NCBI GenBank assembly: GCA_015295945.1
Contig: DVED01000020.1
Coordinates: forward strand, 1 to 61,233
Direction: 5' to 3'
Origin: Oscillatoriales cyanobacterium M59_W2019_021
GTDB lineage: Bacteria; Cyanobacteriota; Cyanobacteriia; Cyanobacteriales; Geitlerinemataceae
Length of the DNA: 61,233 bases
Program-made: the position numbers and the translations under genes
Notes under the pieces: model-generated
Told to the model about the DNA's origin: nothing
The model's database searches: none
What the model saw: the letters and a program-made list of their open reading frames with translations, nothing else
Part shown: piece after piece, positions 45,701 to 54,203 of the stretch
Layout of the letters: every line of letters begins with the position of its first letter
Position numbering within the stretch: the stretch's first letter is position 1

Positions 45701-47605
45701 CGCGGTCAACTGCTCAGCCAGGTCCAGCAAGCCTTCTACGGCATTACCAAGCGCAACCGCCTGGAAGGTCACAGCAATAGCGTTCTCGATGTCGCCTTCA
45801 GTCCTGACGGGGAGTGGATCGCCTCGGCGAGTGCCGATCGCACTGTCAAACTCTGGAAACCCGACGGCACGCTGGAGCAAACCCTGTCGGAAGATGAAGG
45901 AGCGGCGACCAGCGTGAGTTTTAGCCCCGACAATCGCTGGTTGGTGACGGCGAGCGACGATCGCCAGGGTCGGGGAACCGTGAGTTTGTGGCAGCTTTCC
46001 GATCGCGGCACTCGCGCCGCTCGCCACTGGATCGCTCATAGCAACACCGTTACCCACGTTGCCTTCAGCCCCGACGGTCAAAGCCTGGTGACGGCGAGTT
46101 GGGACGGCACGGCGAAAATTTGGGCGATCGACGGAACGGAACGCGCCACCTTGAAAGGACACCAAGAGGGCGTTCTCGATGCCAGTTTCAGCCCGGATGG
46201 CAACACGATCGCCACGGCTAGCTTGGATCGCACCGTGCGATTGTGGGATCGGGATGGCAAACTTTTAAAAGTGTTGGAGGGACACACCAACGGCGTGACG
46301 GGGGTTGCTTTCAGCCCCAACGGTCAAATTCTGGCAACCAGCAGCGCTGACGAAACCATTAAACTGTGGACGTCCGATGGCAAACTCACCGCGACATTAG
46401 ACAAACCCAACGGCGATATCGTCTGGGATGTCACCTTCAGTCGGGACGGTCAAACCCTGGCTACGGCGAACAACGACAAAACCGTGACCCTATGGACGCC
46501 CGAGGGAAAGGCGATCGAGACGCTGCGGGGACACCAAAAACCCATTCGCAGCCTCAGTTTCAGCCCGGACAGCCAATGGCTGGCAACGGCGAGCGAAGAT
46601 AATACCGTGGAACTGTGGTCGCCCCACAGTCCCCAACAGCCGGCATTGCGGGGACATGAAAGCGAAGTGTGGGCGGTTGCCTTCAGTCCGGACGGTCAGA
46701 CGGTGGCAACCGGGGATAAAGAGGGCAAGGTGCAGTTGTGGACGCCTGACGGCAAACTCCTCCAGACTTGGAGCGATCGCCCCCAACTCGTCAAATGGGT
46801 CGGGTTCAGTCCCGACGGCGAGGCGATCGCCTCTGCTGGCGATGACGGCATCTTGCAACTACGCACCCTCGATGGGACGCAACTGGCAATCTTAGACCAC
46901 GGCAAAAGCATCAGTGCCGCCAGTTTTAGCCCCGACGGTCAACTCCTGGCAACCGTGGGGAACAAATCGCTGAAACTGTGGAACCGCAACGGTACGCGGC
47001 GACTGACGATCTTTGCCAATGCGGCTGCCGATGTTAATAGCGTTGCCTTCAGCCCCGACGGTCGCACGATCGCCACCGGACACGGCGACGGCAGCCACTC
47101 GACGGTCAAACTCTGGAACCTGCAAGGAAAATTGCTGCGTACCTTTGTCGGTCATCAAAGTTCGGTCAACTGGGTCAGCTTCAGTCCCGACGGTCGGTGG
47201 ATTGCCTCTGCCAGTAGCGACAAAACCTTAAAACTATGGGACATCCAAGAGGATACCATCCTCACCCTCGCCGGACACATCGGGCGAGCGTACTGGGTCA
47301 GTTTCAGCCCCGACGGTGAAACGATCGCCTCTGCTAGTAGCGACGGCACGGTCAAACTGTGGCGTGCCAGCGACGGTATCCTGCTGACCACCTTTGAAGG
47401 ACACAAAGCGGCGGTGTTGAGCGTCAGCTTCAGTCCCGACGGCGATCGATTGGCTTCGGCAAGTGCGGATACCACCGTCCTGTTGTGGAATTTAAATTTA
47501 GACGATTTACTCGATCGCGGTTGCGCCTGGGTCGCCGACTACCTCCAAACCAATCGCAATGTCAAAGAGGGCGATCGCGATTTGTGCGTGTTGGAGAGGG
47601 GTTAG
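42701..47605 (+). CDS. STAND ATPase with TPR-like region, membrane helix and 14 WD40 repeats
   Basis: The 1634-residue protein reads in order: an N-terminal unknown domain (1-175); a TPR-like helical region (about 205-480); a STAND NTPase with Walker A GPSGVGKSS (547-555) and Walker-B-like LTILVFEQFEEF (about 645-656); a winged-helix-like end (YQLVHDYLVPLI); one membrane helix (about 920-945, LTGAIFSAILLAGLWLF); a charged coiled coil; and 14 WD40 repeats (about 1020-1600), enough for two seven-bladed propellers. In STAND proteins the repeats sense a ligand and ATP drives oligomerisation. If the helix spans the membrane, sensor and ATPase lie on opposite sides. There is no enzyme effector. The start is set by the ATGA overlap. 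Confidence 0.88.
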   Translation: MIESQLEDAWQVDLERTLEELAFGIEACQGQFKLTIVRCNSERLRAEAIERLKRLLPIDWQDLKLPESTVTLFGTIHSAIADSPPAALNIWGFESVIEIDRLLNATNQVREEFRKHFPFPLLLWVNDEILQKIVRLAPDFESWTTISEFSIPTADLLRFLELENKRVFERILAPSNNRFLLGHAFLTPDRQREFCWTVEELKKRKIEIPPDLNARVRFMLGRLAYERDDLERAEQLYLESLSFWEREAISSSQLFRDRAQTQWRGILLLHLGLCYFRQAELSSVRRAENWERAGEKLQACLAVFEETDRPDLVARLITYIEEVFRYLERWEALKRVVKKSLLLHETYGNSLQLAVDYGLLAEIALQHRQWHRSEVWASKALEVLGESARDCPQHYRSYYPLLNQLYRLYLVKAQKQRDRAKKAAENLDIAIRELPQALEASTSLYDPWRYLRLLEGLRQLYFEEGQYLEAFNIKLKQHSIEAAYGFRAFIGAGRLEAHREAIAIAQTPLALSATVAREIQAAGRQDDVEGLLERTLRPDCKLTILYGPSGVGKSSILHAGLIPELQRTSAGGRDAIPVTIRVYGDWCRELGERLAKAIGISAPESDEETVAIDRPLSPCFLLNGEWTASAILEQFRQNAERNRLTILVFEQFEEFFFNHPQIDRRKSFYAFFKEALEIPYFSIIISIREDYLDTLLELERFLESPSDEPDLLSKKNRYYLGNLSPQSARQVIRVLTERSHFELEPQLLDRLVEDLADEQGEIRPIELQIVGTQLQAQNIHTLAEYERSGKFKNLVKDFIEETIRDCGLENQALARLVLFLLIGENDSRPLKTRSELAKELDCPSENLNLVLKILKQSGLIVSHPEVPHHRYQLVHDYLVPLIRQQQKSVKAAEDQAIRQENRLLRELAAAQVRSRQFLASTLTGAIFSAILLAGLWLFAARETRRAEKAQEEAAIATIEAQNSASKALLLSNQQFEALVESVKAGRQFQQLPQSDALPALRGQLLSQVQQAFYGITKRNRLEGHSNSVLDVAFSPDGEWIASASADRTVKLWKPDGTLEQTLSEDEGAATSVSFSPDNRWLVTASDDRQGRGTVSLWQLSDRGTRAARHWIAHSNTVTHVAFSPDGQSLVTASWDGTAKIWAIDGTERATLKGHQEGVLDASFSPDGNTIATASLDRTVRLWDRDGKLLKVLEGHTNGVTGVAFSPNGQILATSSADETIKLWTSDGKLTATLDKPNGDIVWDVTFSRDGQTLATANNDKTVTLWTPEGKAIETLRGHQKPIRSLSFSPDSQWLATASEDNTVELWSPHSPQQPALRGHESEVWAVAFSPDGQTVATGDKEGKVQLWTPDGKLLQTWSDRPQLVKWVGFSPDGEAIASAGDDGILQLRTLDGTQLAILDHGKSISAASFSPDGQLLATVGNKSLKLWNRNGTRRLTIFANAAADVNSVAFSPDGRTIATGHGDGSHSTVKLWNLQGKLLRTFVGHQSSVNWVSFSPDGRWIASASSDKTLKLWDIQEDTILTLAGHIGRAYWVSFSPDGETIASASSDGTVKLWRASDGILLTTFEGHKAAVLSVSFSPDGDRLASASADTTVLLWNLNLDDLLDRGCAWVADYLQTNRNVKEGDRDLCVLERG

Positions 47606-47667
47606 GGGTTGGTTATTGGTCATTGGTCATTGGTCATTTGGAGTTTGGGGTTTGGGGTTGGTTAGTG

Positions 47668-47735
47668 GTAGGGGCGGGTTTTGAGCAAAGATTATTGGTT
47701 CAGTTCCATTAAGTTCTAGCTAAACCCGCCCGTAC
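47668..47735. mobile_element. 68-bp MITE-like inverted-repeat element
   Basis: GTAGGGGCGGGTTT (47668-47681) and AAACCCGCCCGTAC (47722-47735) are inverted with one mismatch in 14. The 40-bp centre codes for nothing. A heptamer run of TTGGTCA and GGGGTTT units precedes it (47615-47665). Confidence 0.65.
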
Positions 47736-47814
47736 TTGTATAGCAGTCGCCAAGGCTGTTTCCGTTCCCCAGAGTCCCTGGGCTACTGCGTTTTCCATAA
47801 AATGCTTCGCATAC

Positions 47815-47839
47815 AGCGCGGGACTTATGTTCTCGCGCT
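47815..47839 (+). other. AGCGCG/CGCGCT hairpin upstream of the exoprotein gene
   Basis: A 6-bp GC stem with a 13-base loop lies 62 bp before the start of the secreted protein gene. TATAGCTATATA (about 47867-47880) after it may include the -10 region, in which case the hairpin would lie outside the transcript and end the upstream one. Confidence 0.4.
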
Positions 47840-47900
47840 CTTAAGAGTTAAAGGCAGTCGATCGGACTAGTATAGCTATATACCGATCGAATGGGGAAAT

Positions 47901-50588
47901 TTGCCCGTGTTCCGGAACGCCCATCATCTAGTTTGGATTGCTGTGTATTTCAGCCTGGGAGAACTGGGCAATGCGGCGATCGCCAACGCCCAAGTCGTTC
48001 CCGACACCACTTTGCCTGTCAATTCGCTTGTGACTCCCCAAGATAATATCTTGCAAATCGACGGGGGAACTCAAGCGGGCAGTAACCTCTTCCACAGTTT
48101 TCAAGAGTTTTCTTTGCCGACGGGTTCGGAAACTTTTTTTAACAATGCTGCGACCGTTGACAACATTATCACCCGAGTGACGGGCGGTAACGTTTCTAAT
48201 ATTGATGGGTTAATCCGCGCCAACGGGACGGCAAATTTATTTCTGCTCAACCCTAACGGCATTGCGTTCGGTCCCCACGCGAGATTGGACATCGGCGGCT
48301 CGTTTGTGGGTTCGACTGCCGATCGCGTGGTCTTTGCCGACGGCAGCTTTTTCAGCGCCACCGATACCGCCGCTACACCGCCCCTTCTCACCATCAACGT
48401 TCCCATCGGCTTGCAATTCGGGACGGAACCGGGGGGCATTCAGGTCGAAGGGGGAGGAAATGGTTTGGTCGATCCTAAGGATCGACCCTTGCAGCGGGAT
48501 ATGCGGAATGTGGGGCTTCAGGTATCGCCCGAACGGACACTCGCGCTGGTGGGGGGCGATATCGACTTAATCGGCGGGAATTTGACGGCAACCGGAGATG
48601 TAGAGACGCCGGGAGGGCGGATCGAACTGGGGAGTGTGGGGGGAAATCAGACGGTTAGTCTGACGCCAATTGCCGAAGGGTGGGCATTGGGATATGCCGG
48701 AGTGGGGGACTTCCGGGATATTTCCTTCACAGGCGTTCCGACTTCCGGAGCTTACGTCATGCAGGGCGCTTCTTTGGATGCGAGCGGGTCGAGAGCGGGA
48801 ACGATTCAACTGCGGGGGCGATCGATCTCGGTGGGCGATGGTAGCGCGTTGCTGGCTTTGACCCTGGGAGCGGATTCGGCGCCGGGGGATGGGATTTTTG
48901 TGGGCGCGTCAGAGGGGGTAGAAATCCGTGGTGCGGCACCGCCGAGAAATACGCAATTGGAGTCTGTTTCCAGCCTCCTCTCGACAGAAGTTTGGCTCGA
49001 GGCGGCGGGTACGGGAAGAAATGTCACGATCGAAACTCCGCATTTGCAAGTTGCCGATGCCGCATTCGTTTCGACGAGCACCCGAGGGGATGGAAATGGA
49101 GGACATCTCACCGTAAACGCAACGGACATTTACATTGTTGGCGGAAATTTGTTCGCTCGATCGGATAGAAAGGCTGGGGGAAATGGCGGAAATATTACCG
49201 TAAATACCGATCGCCTGATAATGGACGCTCTCGGTCTCATCGAAGTTTCGACCGAGAGCGATCGAGATGCCGGGTCGCTCACCGTCAACGCTCGAGAGTC
49301 GATCGAACTGAGCGATCTCGCGGCGATCCGAGCGAACAGTGGCTTCAACGATCCCGGTCTCCCTGTAGACAAACTTTCCCGAGGAAATGGGGGTGACATC
49401 TCCATCAACACCCCATCCTTGCGCGTCGCTAATGGCGCTCACATTGCCGCAACGGCTTTCGGAGCGGGGACTGCTGGCAATTTGACCGTCCGCGCGGGGC
49501 GCATCGAAGTGACGGGCGCCCGAAGAGGAAATCTGAACGCCGTTCTCTCCAGCCGACTGGAAGTGCAAGTGAACCCCCAGGCAACGGGCAATGGGGGCAA
49601 CTTAGAAATTTATACCGATCTCTTAGAAGTGAATGACGGGGGAAGGATCTCTGCCGTCACTCAAGGTCAGGGACGCGCGGGAAATCTGACCGTTGTGGCA
49701 CGGGAAATCGAAATTAGCGGATCGGGTGAAAACACCCCCAGTCAACTGATTGCTGCTGCCGAACAACCCATTCCCATGTTCGATCTTAAATTCCCCAACC
49801 TCGCACCTCGGAGAACGGGAAGTCCGGGAAATATCGCGATCGACGCGGAACGATTATTCGTCACCGATGGCGGGCGGATCTCTGTCCGAGACGAAAGAAC
49901 TCGATCCGGAGGATTGGTCAGCAATGTCGGGAATATCGATATCCGGGTTGCCGATTTACGATTGCTCGATGGCGGCGAAATTACCACGCAAGCTTTGAAT
50001 GAGTTCGATGGGGGCAATATCGAGATTTTCGCCAATACGGTGCTGCTCGATAACAGCCGCATCGATGCCGATGCCGTAAGGGGGAGTGGCGGTCGGGTGA
50101 ACGTAACCGCTCGGGGTATATTGTCGGACGAAAGTCTCGATCGCTCCATTACTGCCAATTCAATGCTGGGAATCGATGGCGTGGTGGAGATCCAAACTCC
50201 AGATATCGATCCCAGTACCGGGTTGTTCCCCCTACCGGAAACCCCGATCGATCCAGCGTCCATCGGACAAGATGCCTGTTCTCGAGGAAGCGAGAGCTGG
50301 TTTGTCAATTCCGGTGCGGGGGGAGTGCCGCCGACGCCGAGCGAAGCGCTGCGGGGGGAAACAACCCCAATGGAGTTGTTGGACTTTCCGTCAGACTTAG
50401 ATGGGAGTCCCTCAGTTTTACATCGAGATTCTCAATCCGTTAGGACACCGCGTCGCTTGGTGGAAGCTCGAGGTTGGTTTGTCGATGCCGAAGGTCGGGT
50501 GATTTTGACGGCGAATCCCCCGAGGATCGGGCGCTATGACAGCGATCGATCGTGGCAAGGTCAACAATCGAGTTGCAATTTTCCTTGA
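47901..50588 (+). CDS. Two-partner-secretion exoprotein (filamentous haemagglutinin N-terminal domain)
   Basis: The 895-residue protein has a signal peptide (about 1-30, cut after ANA) and then the TPS secretion domain: VPDTTLPVNS, FHSFQEFSLPTGSETFF, NIDGLIRANGTANLFLLNPN with NPNG at 117-120, and GPHARLDIGGSFVGS. The rest is beta-helix repeat (GNGGNITVNTDRL, AGNLTVRAGRIEVTG) ending in the usual cyanobacterial tail (ARGWFVDAEGRVILTA, SSCNFP). It should leave the cell through a TpsB/Omp85 pore, whose gene is not here. Start is TTG with GGGGA 4 bases upstream; GTG 47907 is an alternative. The TPR-CHAT gene follows after 10 bp. Confidence 0.88.
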   Translation: MPVFRNAHHLVWIAVYFSLGELGNAAIANAQVVPDTTLPVNSLVTPQDNILQIDGGTQAGSNLFHSFQEFSLPTGSETFFNNAATVDNIITRVTGGNVSNIDGLIRANGTANLFLLNPNGIAFGPHARLDIGGSFVGSTADRVVFADGSFFSATDTAATPPLLTINVPIGLQFGTEPGGIQVEGGGNGLVDPKDRPLQRDMRNVGLQVSPERTLALVGGDIDLIGGNLTATGDVETPGGRIELGSVGGNQTVSLTPIAEGWALGYAGVGDFRDISFTGVPTSGAYVMQGASLDASGSRAGTIQLRGRSISVGDGSALLALTLGADSAPGDGIFVGASEGVEIRGAAPPRNTQLESVSSLLSTEVWLEAAGTGRNVTIETPHLQVADAAFVSTSTRGDGNGGHLTVNATDIYIVGGNLFARSDRKAGGNGGNITVNTDRLIMDALGLIEVSTESDRDAGSLTVNARESIELSDLAAIRANSGFNDPGLPVDKLSRGNGGDISINTPSLRVANGAHIAATAFGAGTAGNLTVRAGRIEVTGARRGNLNAVLSSRLEVQVNPQATGNGGNLEIYTDLLEVNDGGRISAVTQGQGRAGNLTVVAREIEISGSGENTPSQLIAAAEQPIPMFDLKFPNLAPRRTGSPGNIAIDAERLFVTDGGRISVRDERTRSGGLVSNVGNIDIRVADLRLLDGGEITTQALNEFDGGNIEIFANTVLLDNSRIDADAVRGSGGRVNVTARGILSDESLDRSITANSMLGIDGVVEIQTPDIDPSTGLFPLPETPIDPASIGQDACSRGSESWFVNSGAGGVPPTPSEALRGETTPMELLDFPSDLDGSPSVLHRDSQSVRTPRRLVEARGWFVDAEGRVILTANPPRIGRYDSDRSWQGQQSSCNFP

Positions 50589-50598
50589 TGGAGACGAT

Positions 50599-53379
50599 AT
50601 GAAACGCTATCTGTTTTTCGCGGTCATGGCGGTATTGGGGTTTCTCCTGAGTTGGGGATGGACTTTCTTGCCCGATGGGGGATTCGAGAAACCCGCTTGG
50701 GGAACGGAGGTCGTTCGATGGCGATCGATCGATGCTGTAGCGCTACCCACCCTATCTCATCCCTCATGGGGTATGGGAAGCGTGGAGGAGATCGAGATCG
50801 CCCAGAACGCGCGATCGAACCACCAAGCGGCGATCAATCGCGGTCGTCAGTTATACGATGCGGGGGATTTTCAGGCAGCCGTCGAGGCTTGGCAAGCCAT
50901 TGCAGACGCGGAAAGCGGCATCGGTCGATCGATCGCCCTCAGTAATTTGTCGCTGTGCTGGCAAAAGTTGGGGCGGTGGGAAGAGGCGGCGGCGGCAGTA
51001 GAAGAAAGCGCTTTGCTACTCAGGTCTTTGGATGCGGGAGAGAACTCGGAGCGATCGCGGGTGTTGGCGCAAACGTTGGAGATTCAAGGGGAATTGGAGT
51101 ACGAGACCGGACGCTTCGATGTTGCTCTCGATCGCTGGCAAGAGGCGATGGCATTGTACGAGGCAATGGGCGATCTCTCTGCGGGTCTTCGCAGTCAACT
51201 CGATTCCATCCGCGCCTTACAAGCGTTGGGATTGTACCGTCGCGCCGAACGAGTCCTCACCGAAGTGGCGGCGATGTTGCCGGATTTTCCCGACTCCGAA
51301 TTGAAGGCGAGGGGATACCAACATCTGAGTTACGTGTTGCGCTTGTTGGGGAAATTCGGGGAGTTACCGGACGGGTTAGCGGGGAATTGTCGGCAGGTTT
51401 CCACCGATTTGACAGATCTGCCAGATTCGGCGATCGAGGCGGGGTTGTGGAGCTTGCGGGTTGCCCGCCATCTGCCCGATGCCGAAACGCTGCACCAAGC
51501 GCAATTCGGCTTGGCAAACATCGCTCGCGCGATCTATCAGACGCAAAAAGATTTGGACGATGCCACCCTTGCCGAAACCGCTGCCGAAACCGCACTGGCG
51601 TGCTACCAGCAAGCAGCAACTTCGACGGTCGAGGCGACGCAACTGCGAGCTAACCTCAATTTGTTGAGCTTGTCGATCGATCTTGCCGAGCGAGGACGCG
51701 AGCGATCCGACGTTCGGGTTTCTAAGGCGGTGCGCGATCGACTCTTCACCCAAATTGATCGCACCTCCAGCCTCGTCCGCGAGATCGACGCACTGCCTCC
51801 CGGTCGCACGACAATTTACGCCCGTCTCGACCTTGCCCAAAGTTTGATGAAGGTCGATCGCCTCCCAGAGTCGGAAGCATTACTCTTAGGGGCTGCCAAC
51901 CAGTCGCAAACCCTGGGAGATCCCCGCGTGCAGTCCTACAGTCTCGGTTATTTGGGACAACTTTACGAACGCCGCCAAGAGTGGGACAAAGCCCAACAGC
52001 ACACGGAAACTGCCCTGTTGGCAGCACAGTCCATCCAGGCGGGTGATATTTCCTATCAGTGGCAGTGGCAATTGGGACGGATTTTGCAACGGCAATCCCA
52101 GCCCGAGGGGGCGATCGCCGCTTACGACGGCGCTATCAATACCCTAAAATTGTTGCGGCGCGATCTGGTTGCCGTGTCTCAAGACGTGCAATTCGACTTT
52201 CGCGATCGCGTCGAGCCGGTGTATCGCGAATATGTGGCTTTGCTCCTGCAACCGGAAACGCCGCCCTTAGACAACCTGAAACGCGCCCGCGACGCCATTG
52301 AAGAGTTGCAACTCGCCGAACTCGATAACTTTTTCCGCGATGCCTGCACCGAAGCCAAACCGCAAACTCTTGATCGCATCGATCCCGAAGCCGTCGCCAT
52401 TTATAACATTGTCTTAGACGATCGCCTAGAAGTCATTGCCCGCTTGCCCGGTGCGGACGATAACAACTTGTTCCACTACCGCACTCGCATTCCCAAAGCC
52501 GATCGCGTTAAAGTTCTCCAAGACTTGCGGACGCAATTGCAACTCCCCTACGCTTACTACAAAATCAAACAATTGTCCCAACAAGCTTACCAATGGCTGA
52601 TCGAGCCGCTCGAACCCCATCTACAAGGCGACGAAACCTTGGTATTCGTCCTCGATGGGGAATGGCGGAATATTTCCATGGCAGCGTTGTACGATGGGGA
52701 ACGGTATTTGATCGAGAAGCATCCGATCGCCATTCAACCGAGTTTTCAACTGCTCGATCCGCAACCGCTTTCCCAACCGCTCAAAGGGTTAGCTGCCGGA
52801 TTGTCTGGGTATCCTGGATGGCCGTATTTGCCCAACATCGGTAGCGAATTGGATGAGATCGAGAACGCTGGTGTCAACATCGATCGATTTCTTGATGACA
52901 ACTTTACCCGAGCGAACTTGGAAGCACAACTGCGATCTCAATCGTTTAATGTGGTTCACCTCGCCACGCACGGTCAATTCAGTTCCCAATCCGAAAAAAC
53001 GTTCATCCTCGCAGCCGACGGTCCGATCACCCTCAAACAATTGGACAACCTATTACGCAGTCGCGATCTCAGCCAAGCTAAATCCGTCGATTTGCTGGTG
53101 CTGACGGCGTGCCAAACCGCAGAAGGGGACGATCGAGCCATCCTGGGGTTGGCGGGGGTTGCCGTTCGGGTGGGCGCCCGCAGCACCGTTGCTTCCCTCT
53201 GGAGTTTGCAAGACAAATCCGTCCCGGAGTTGATCGGTAATTTCTATCAAAACCTCACTGCCGGACTCTCGAGAGCAGAAGCTCTCCGCCAAGCTCAACT
53301 GGCATTTATTGCTCAGAAAAACGTTCGCGATGCTCCCCTCCATTGGGCGCCTTATGTCTTGGTTGGTGATTGGCGATAA
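50599..53379 (+). CDS. Exported TPR-CHAT peptidase-like protein
   Basis: From the ATG at 50599 (GGAG 5 bases upstream) the product has 926 residues. A signal or anchor sequence (FFAVMAVLGFLLSWGWTFL) is followed by TPR-type helices (about 60-560: RQLYDAGDFQAAVEAWQAIA, LYERRQEWDKAQQHTETALL) and a C-terminal CHAT domain. The caspase-type dyad is intact: H791 in HLATHGQFSS and C838 in LTACQTAEGD, plus GLAGVAVRVGARSTVASLW. CHAT domains are peptidases in known systems such as the gRAMP-associated TPR-CHAT. Here the export signal places it outside the cytoplasm, 10 bp after the TPS exoprotein, which is therefore a possible substrate or partner (inference). Confidence 0.9.
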   Translation: MKRYLFFAVMAVLGFLLSWGWTFLPDGGFEKPAWGTEVVRWRSIDAVALPTLSHPSWGMGSVEEIEIAQNARSNHQAAINRGRQLYDAGDFQAAVEAWQAIADAESGIGRSIALSNLSLCWQKLGRWEEAAAAVEESALLLRSLDAGENSERSRVLAQTLEIQGELEYETGRFDVALDRWQEAMALYEAMGDLSAGLRSQLDSIRALQALGLYRRAERVLTEVAAMLPDFPDSELKARGYQHLSYVLRLLGKFGELPDGLAGNCRQVSTDLTDLPDSAIEAGLWSLRVARHLPDAETLHQAQFGLANIARAIYQTQKDLDDATLAETAAETALACYQQAATSTVEATQLRANLNLLSLSIDLAERGRERSDVRVSKAVRDRLFTQIDRTSSLVREIDALPPGRTTIYARLDLAQSLMKVDRLPESEALLLGAANQSQTLGDPRVQSYSLGYLGQLYERRQEWDKAQQHTETALLAAQSIQAGDISYQWQWQLGRILQRQSQPEGAIAAYDGAINTLKLLRRDLVAVSQDVQFDFRDRVEPVYREYVALLLQPETPPLDNLKRARDAIEELQLAELDNFFRDACTEAKPQTLDRIDPEAVAIYNIVLDDRLEVIARLPGADDNNLFHYRTRIPKADRVKVLQDLRTQLQLPYAYYKIKQLSQQAYQWLIEPLEPHLQGDETLVFVLDGEWRNISMAALYDGERYLIEKHPIAIQPSFQLLDPQPLSQPLKGLAAGLSGYPGWPYLPNIGSELDEIENAGVNIDRFLDDNFTRANLEAQLRSQSFNVVHLATHGQFSSQSEKTFILAADGPITLKQLDNLLRSRDLSQAKSVDLLVLTACQTAEGDDRAILGLAGVAVRVGARSTVASLWSLQDKSVPELIGNFYQNLTAGLSRAEALRQAQLAFIAQKNVRDAPLHWAPYVLVGDWR

Positions 53380-53419
53380 TGCCGACCCTAGCACATTTCG
53401 ATCGACGATCTTGAGACCT

Positions 53420-53839
53420 TTACTTGCTTTGAATTGGTGCGGGTACGATGCGTTCTCGAATGGATAAAAGGCGATCGGGTTTGGGTGGCGGTGGCGGGAT
53501 TGTTTGCTCCAAATGCCAGCGAACCAGAAAATTGGGATAGTTTTGACCCGTGCTACCCATTGACAGCAAGCATTCCTGACCAAAAACTTTCCAGAGTCGA
53601 TCTTCTTGGCGTTCGTCCTCTTCGGTCGTTTGTTCGATTGGCTTACAAGAAATGACGGCAATTACATCAATTTCATTGTAGATATCGTTCCACTGATACT
53701 TCAGTTCGGGCGTGATGCCAATGTTGGCGATTTCTTCCATCGCTCGATCGACGGTTAAACCTCTCTGATGAACGAGATTTAAGCAAATTGCTACCAAATG
53801 ATAGCCATCGGGCGGAAACGTCAGCTTTCCTGGTATCAT
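53420..53839 (-). CDS. Hypothetical protein, second of an overlapping pair
   Basis: The 139-residue soluble protein begins MIPGKLTFPPDGYHLVAICL and ends in a Pro-rich tail (TIPPPPPKPDRLLSIRER). The middle is mixed helix and strand with VIAVISCKP. No known motif is seen. Its ATG overlaps the stop of the gene before it (ATGA type), so the two are made together. They lie at the end of the minus-strand run CHAT-CHASE2, DUF928, and meet the plus-strand CHAT gene end-on, 40 bp apart. Confidence 0.65.
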   Translation of the reverse strand: MIPGKLTFPPDGYHLVAICLNLVHQRGLTVDRAMEEIANIGITPELKYQWNDIYNEIDVIAVISCKPIEQTTEEDERQEDRLWKVFGQECLLSMGSTGQNYPNFLVRWHLEQTIPPPPPKPDRLLSIRERIVPAPIQSK

Positions 53840-54084
53840 TCTTTCCTCTGTACTTCAATACAAGTATAGTAACGATCTCCCGTACAGTCATTGTGTTCTT
53901 GATAGATACGCTCGATCCGAGCGCATCGATTTCGGGCATACAGTCGCTTTTCTACCAGAGTTTTTCCGGGAGAATAAAAGGGTCTGTCCAAATTTTGCTC
54001 GACTTCCTCTCGATCGGGTTGTTCTGGATCTCTCAACATAGTGCGATCGATCTTTTTGACGGTTTCAAGGATTTTACCCTTCAA
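53836..54084 (-). CDS. Small basic hypothetical protein, first of an overlapping pair
   Basis: The 82-residue protein is rich in charged residues (KGKILETVKKIDRTMLRDPE, EKRLYARNRCARIERIY) with two cysteines near the end (DCTGDRYYTC). Its TGA overlaps the next ATG. Two small genes joined in this way recall toxin-antitoxin pairs, but neither product shows a known toxin or antitoxin motif. An alternative is a pair of accessory proteins of the CHAT/DUF928 cluster. Confidence 0.6.
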   Translation of the reverse strand: MKGKILETVKKIDRTMLRDPEQPDREEVEQNLDRPFYSPGKTLVEKRLYARNRCARIERIYQEHNDCTGDRYYTCIEVQRKE

Positions 54085-54137
54085 TTTTCTAGTATTTTAA
54101 TCCGAACGCAAGCAATCTTAAGAAGTTTCATAAATTC

Positions 54138-54171
54138 TCCCCAAATCGATGTAAATTCCCCGATTTGGGGA
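54138..54171 (-). terminator. Strong hairpin between DUF928 and the small gene pair
   Basis: TCCCCAAATCG pairs perfectly with CGATTTGGGGA (11 bp, 12-base loop). It follows the DUF928 stop by about 33 bp. There is no T-run on either strand, so it may reduce rather than stop read-through. Confidence 0.5.
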
Positions 54172-54203
54172 AAGTAGATTTTGCGGCTTAATGCGCCCGA
54201 CTT

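Noticed and set aside
48909-49568. 219-codon antisense frame in the exoprotein gene
   Set aside because: It comes from the beta-helix repeats read backwards; no ribosome site.
50955-51653. 232-codon frame within the TPR-CHAT gene
   Set aside because: Out-of-frame Arg/Gly-rich translation of the TPR region.
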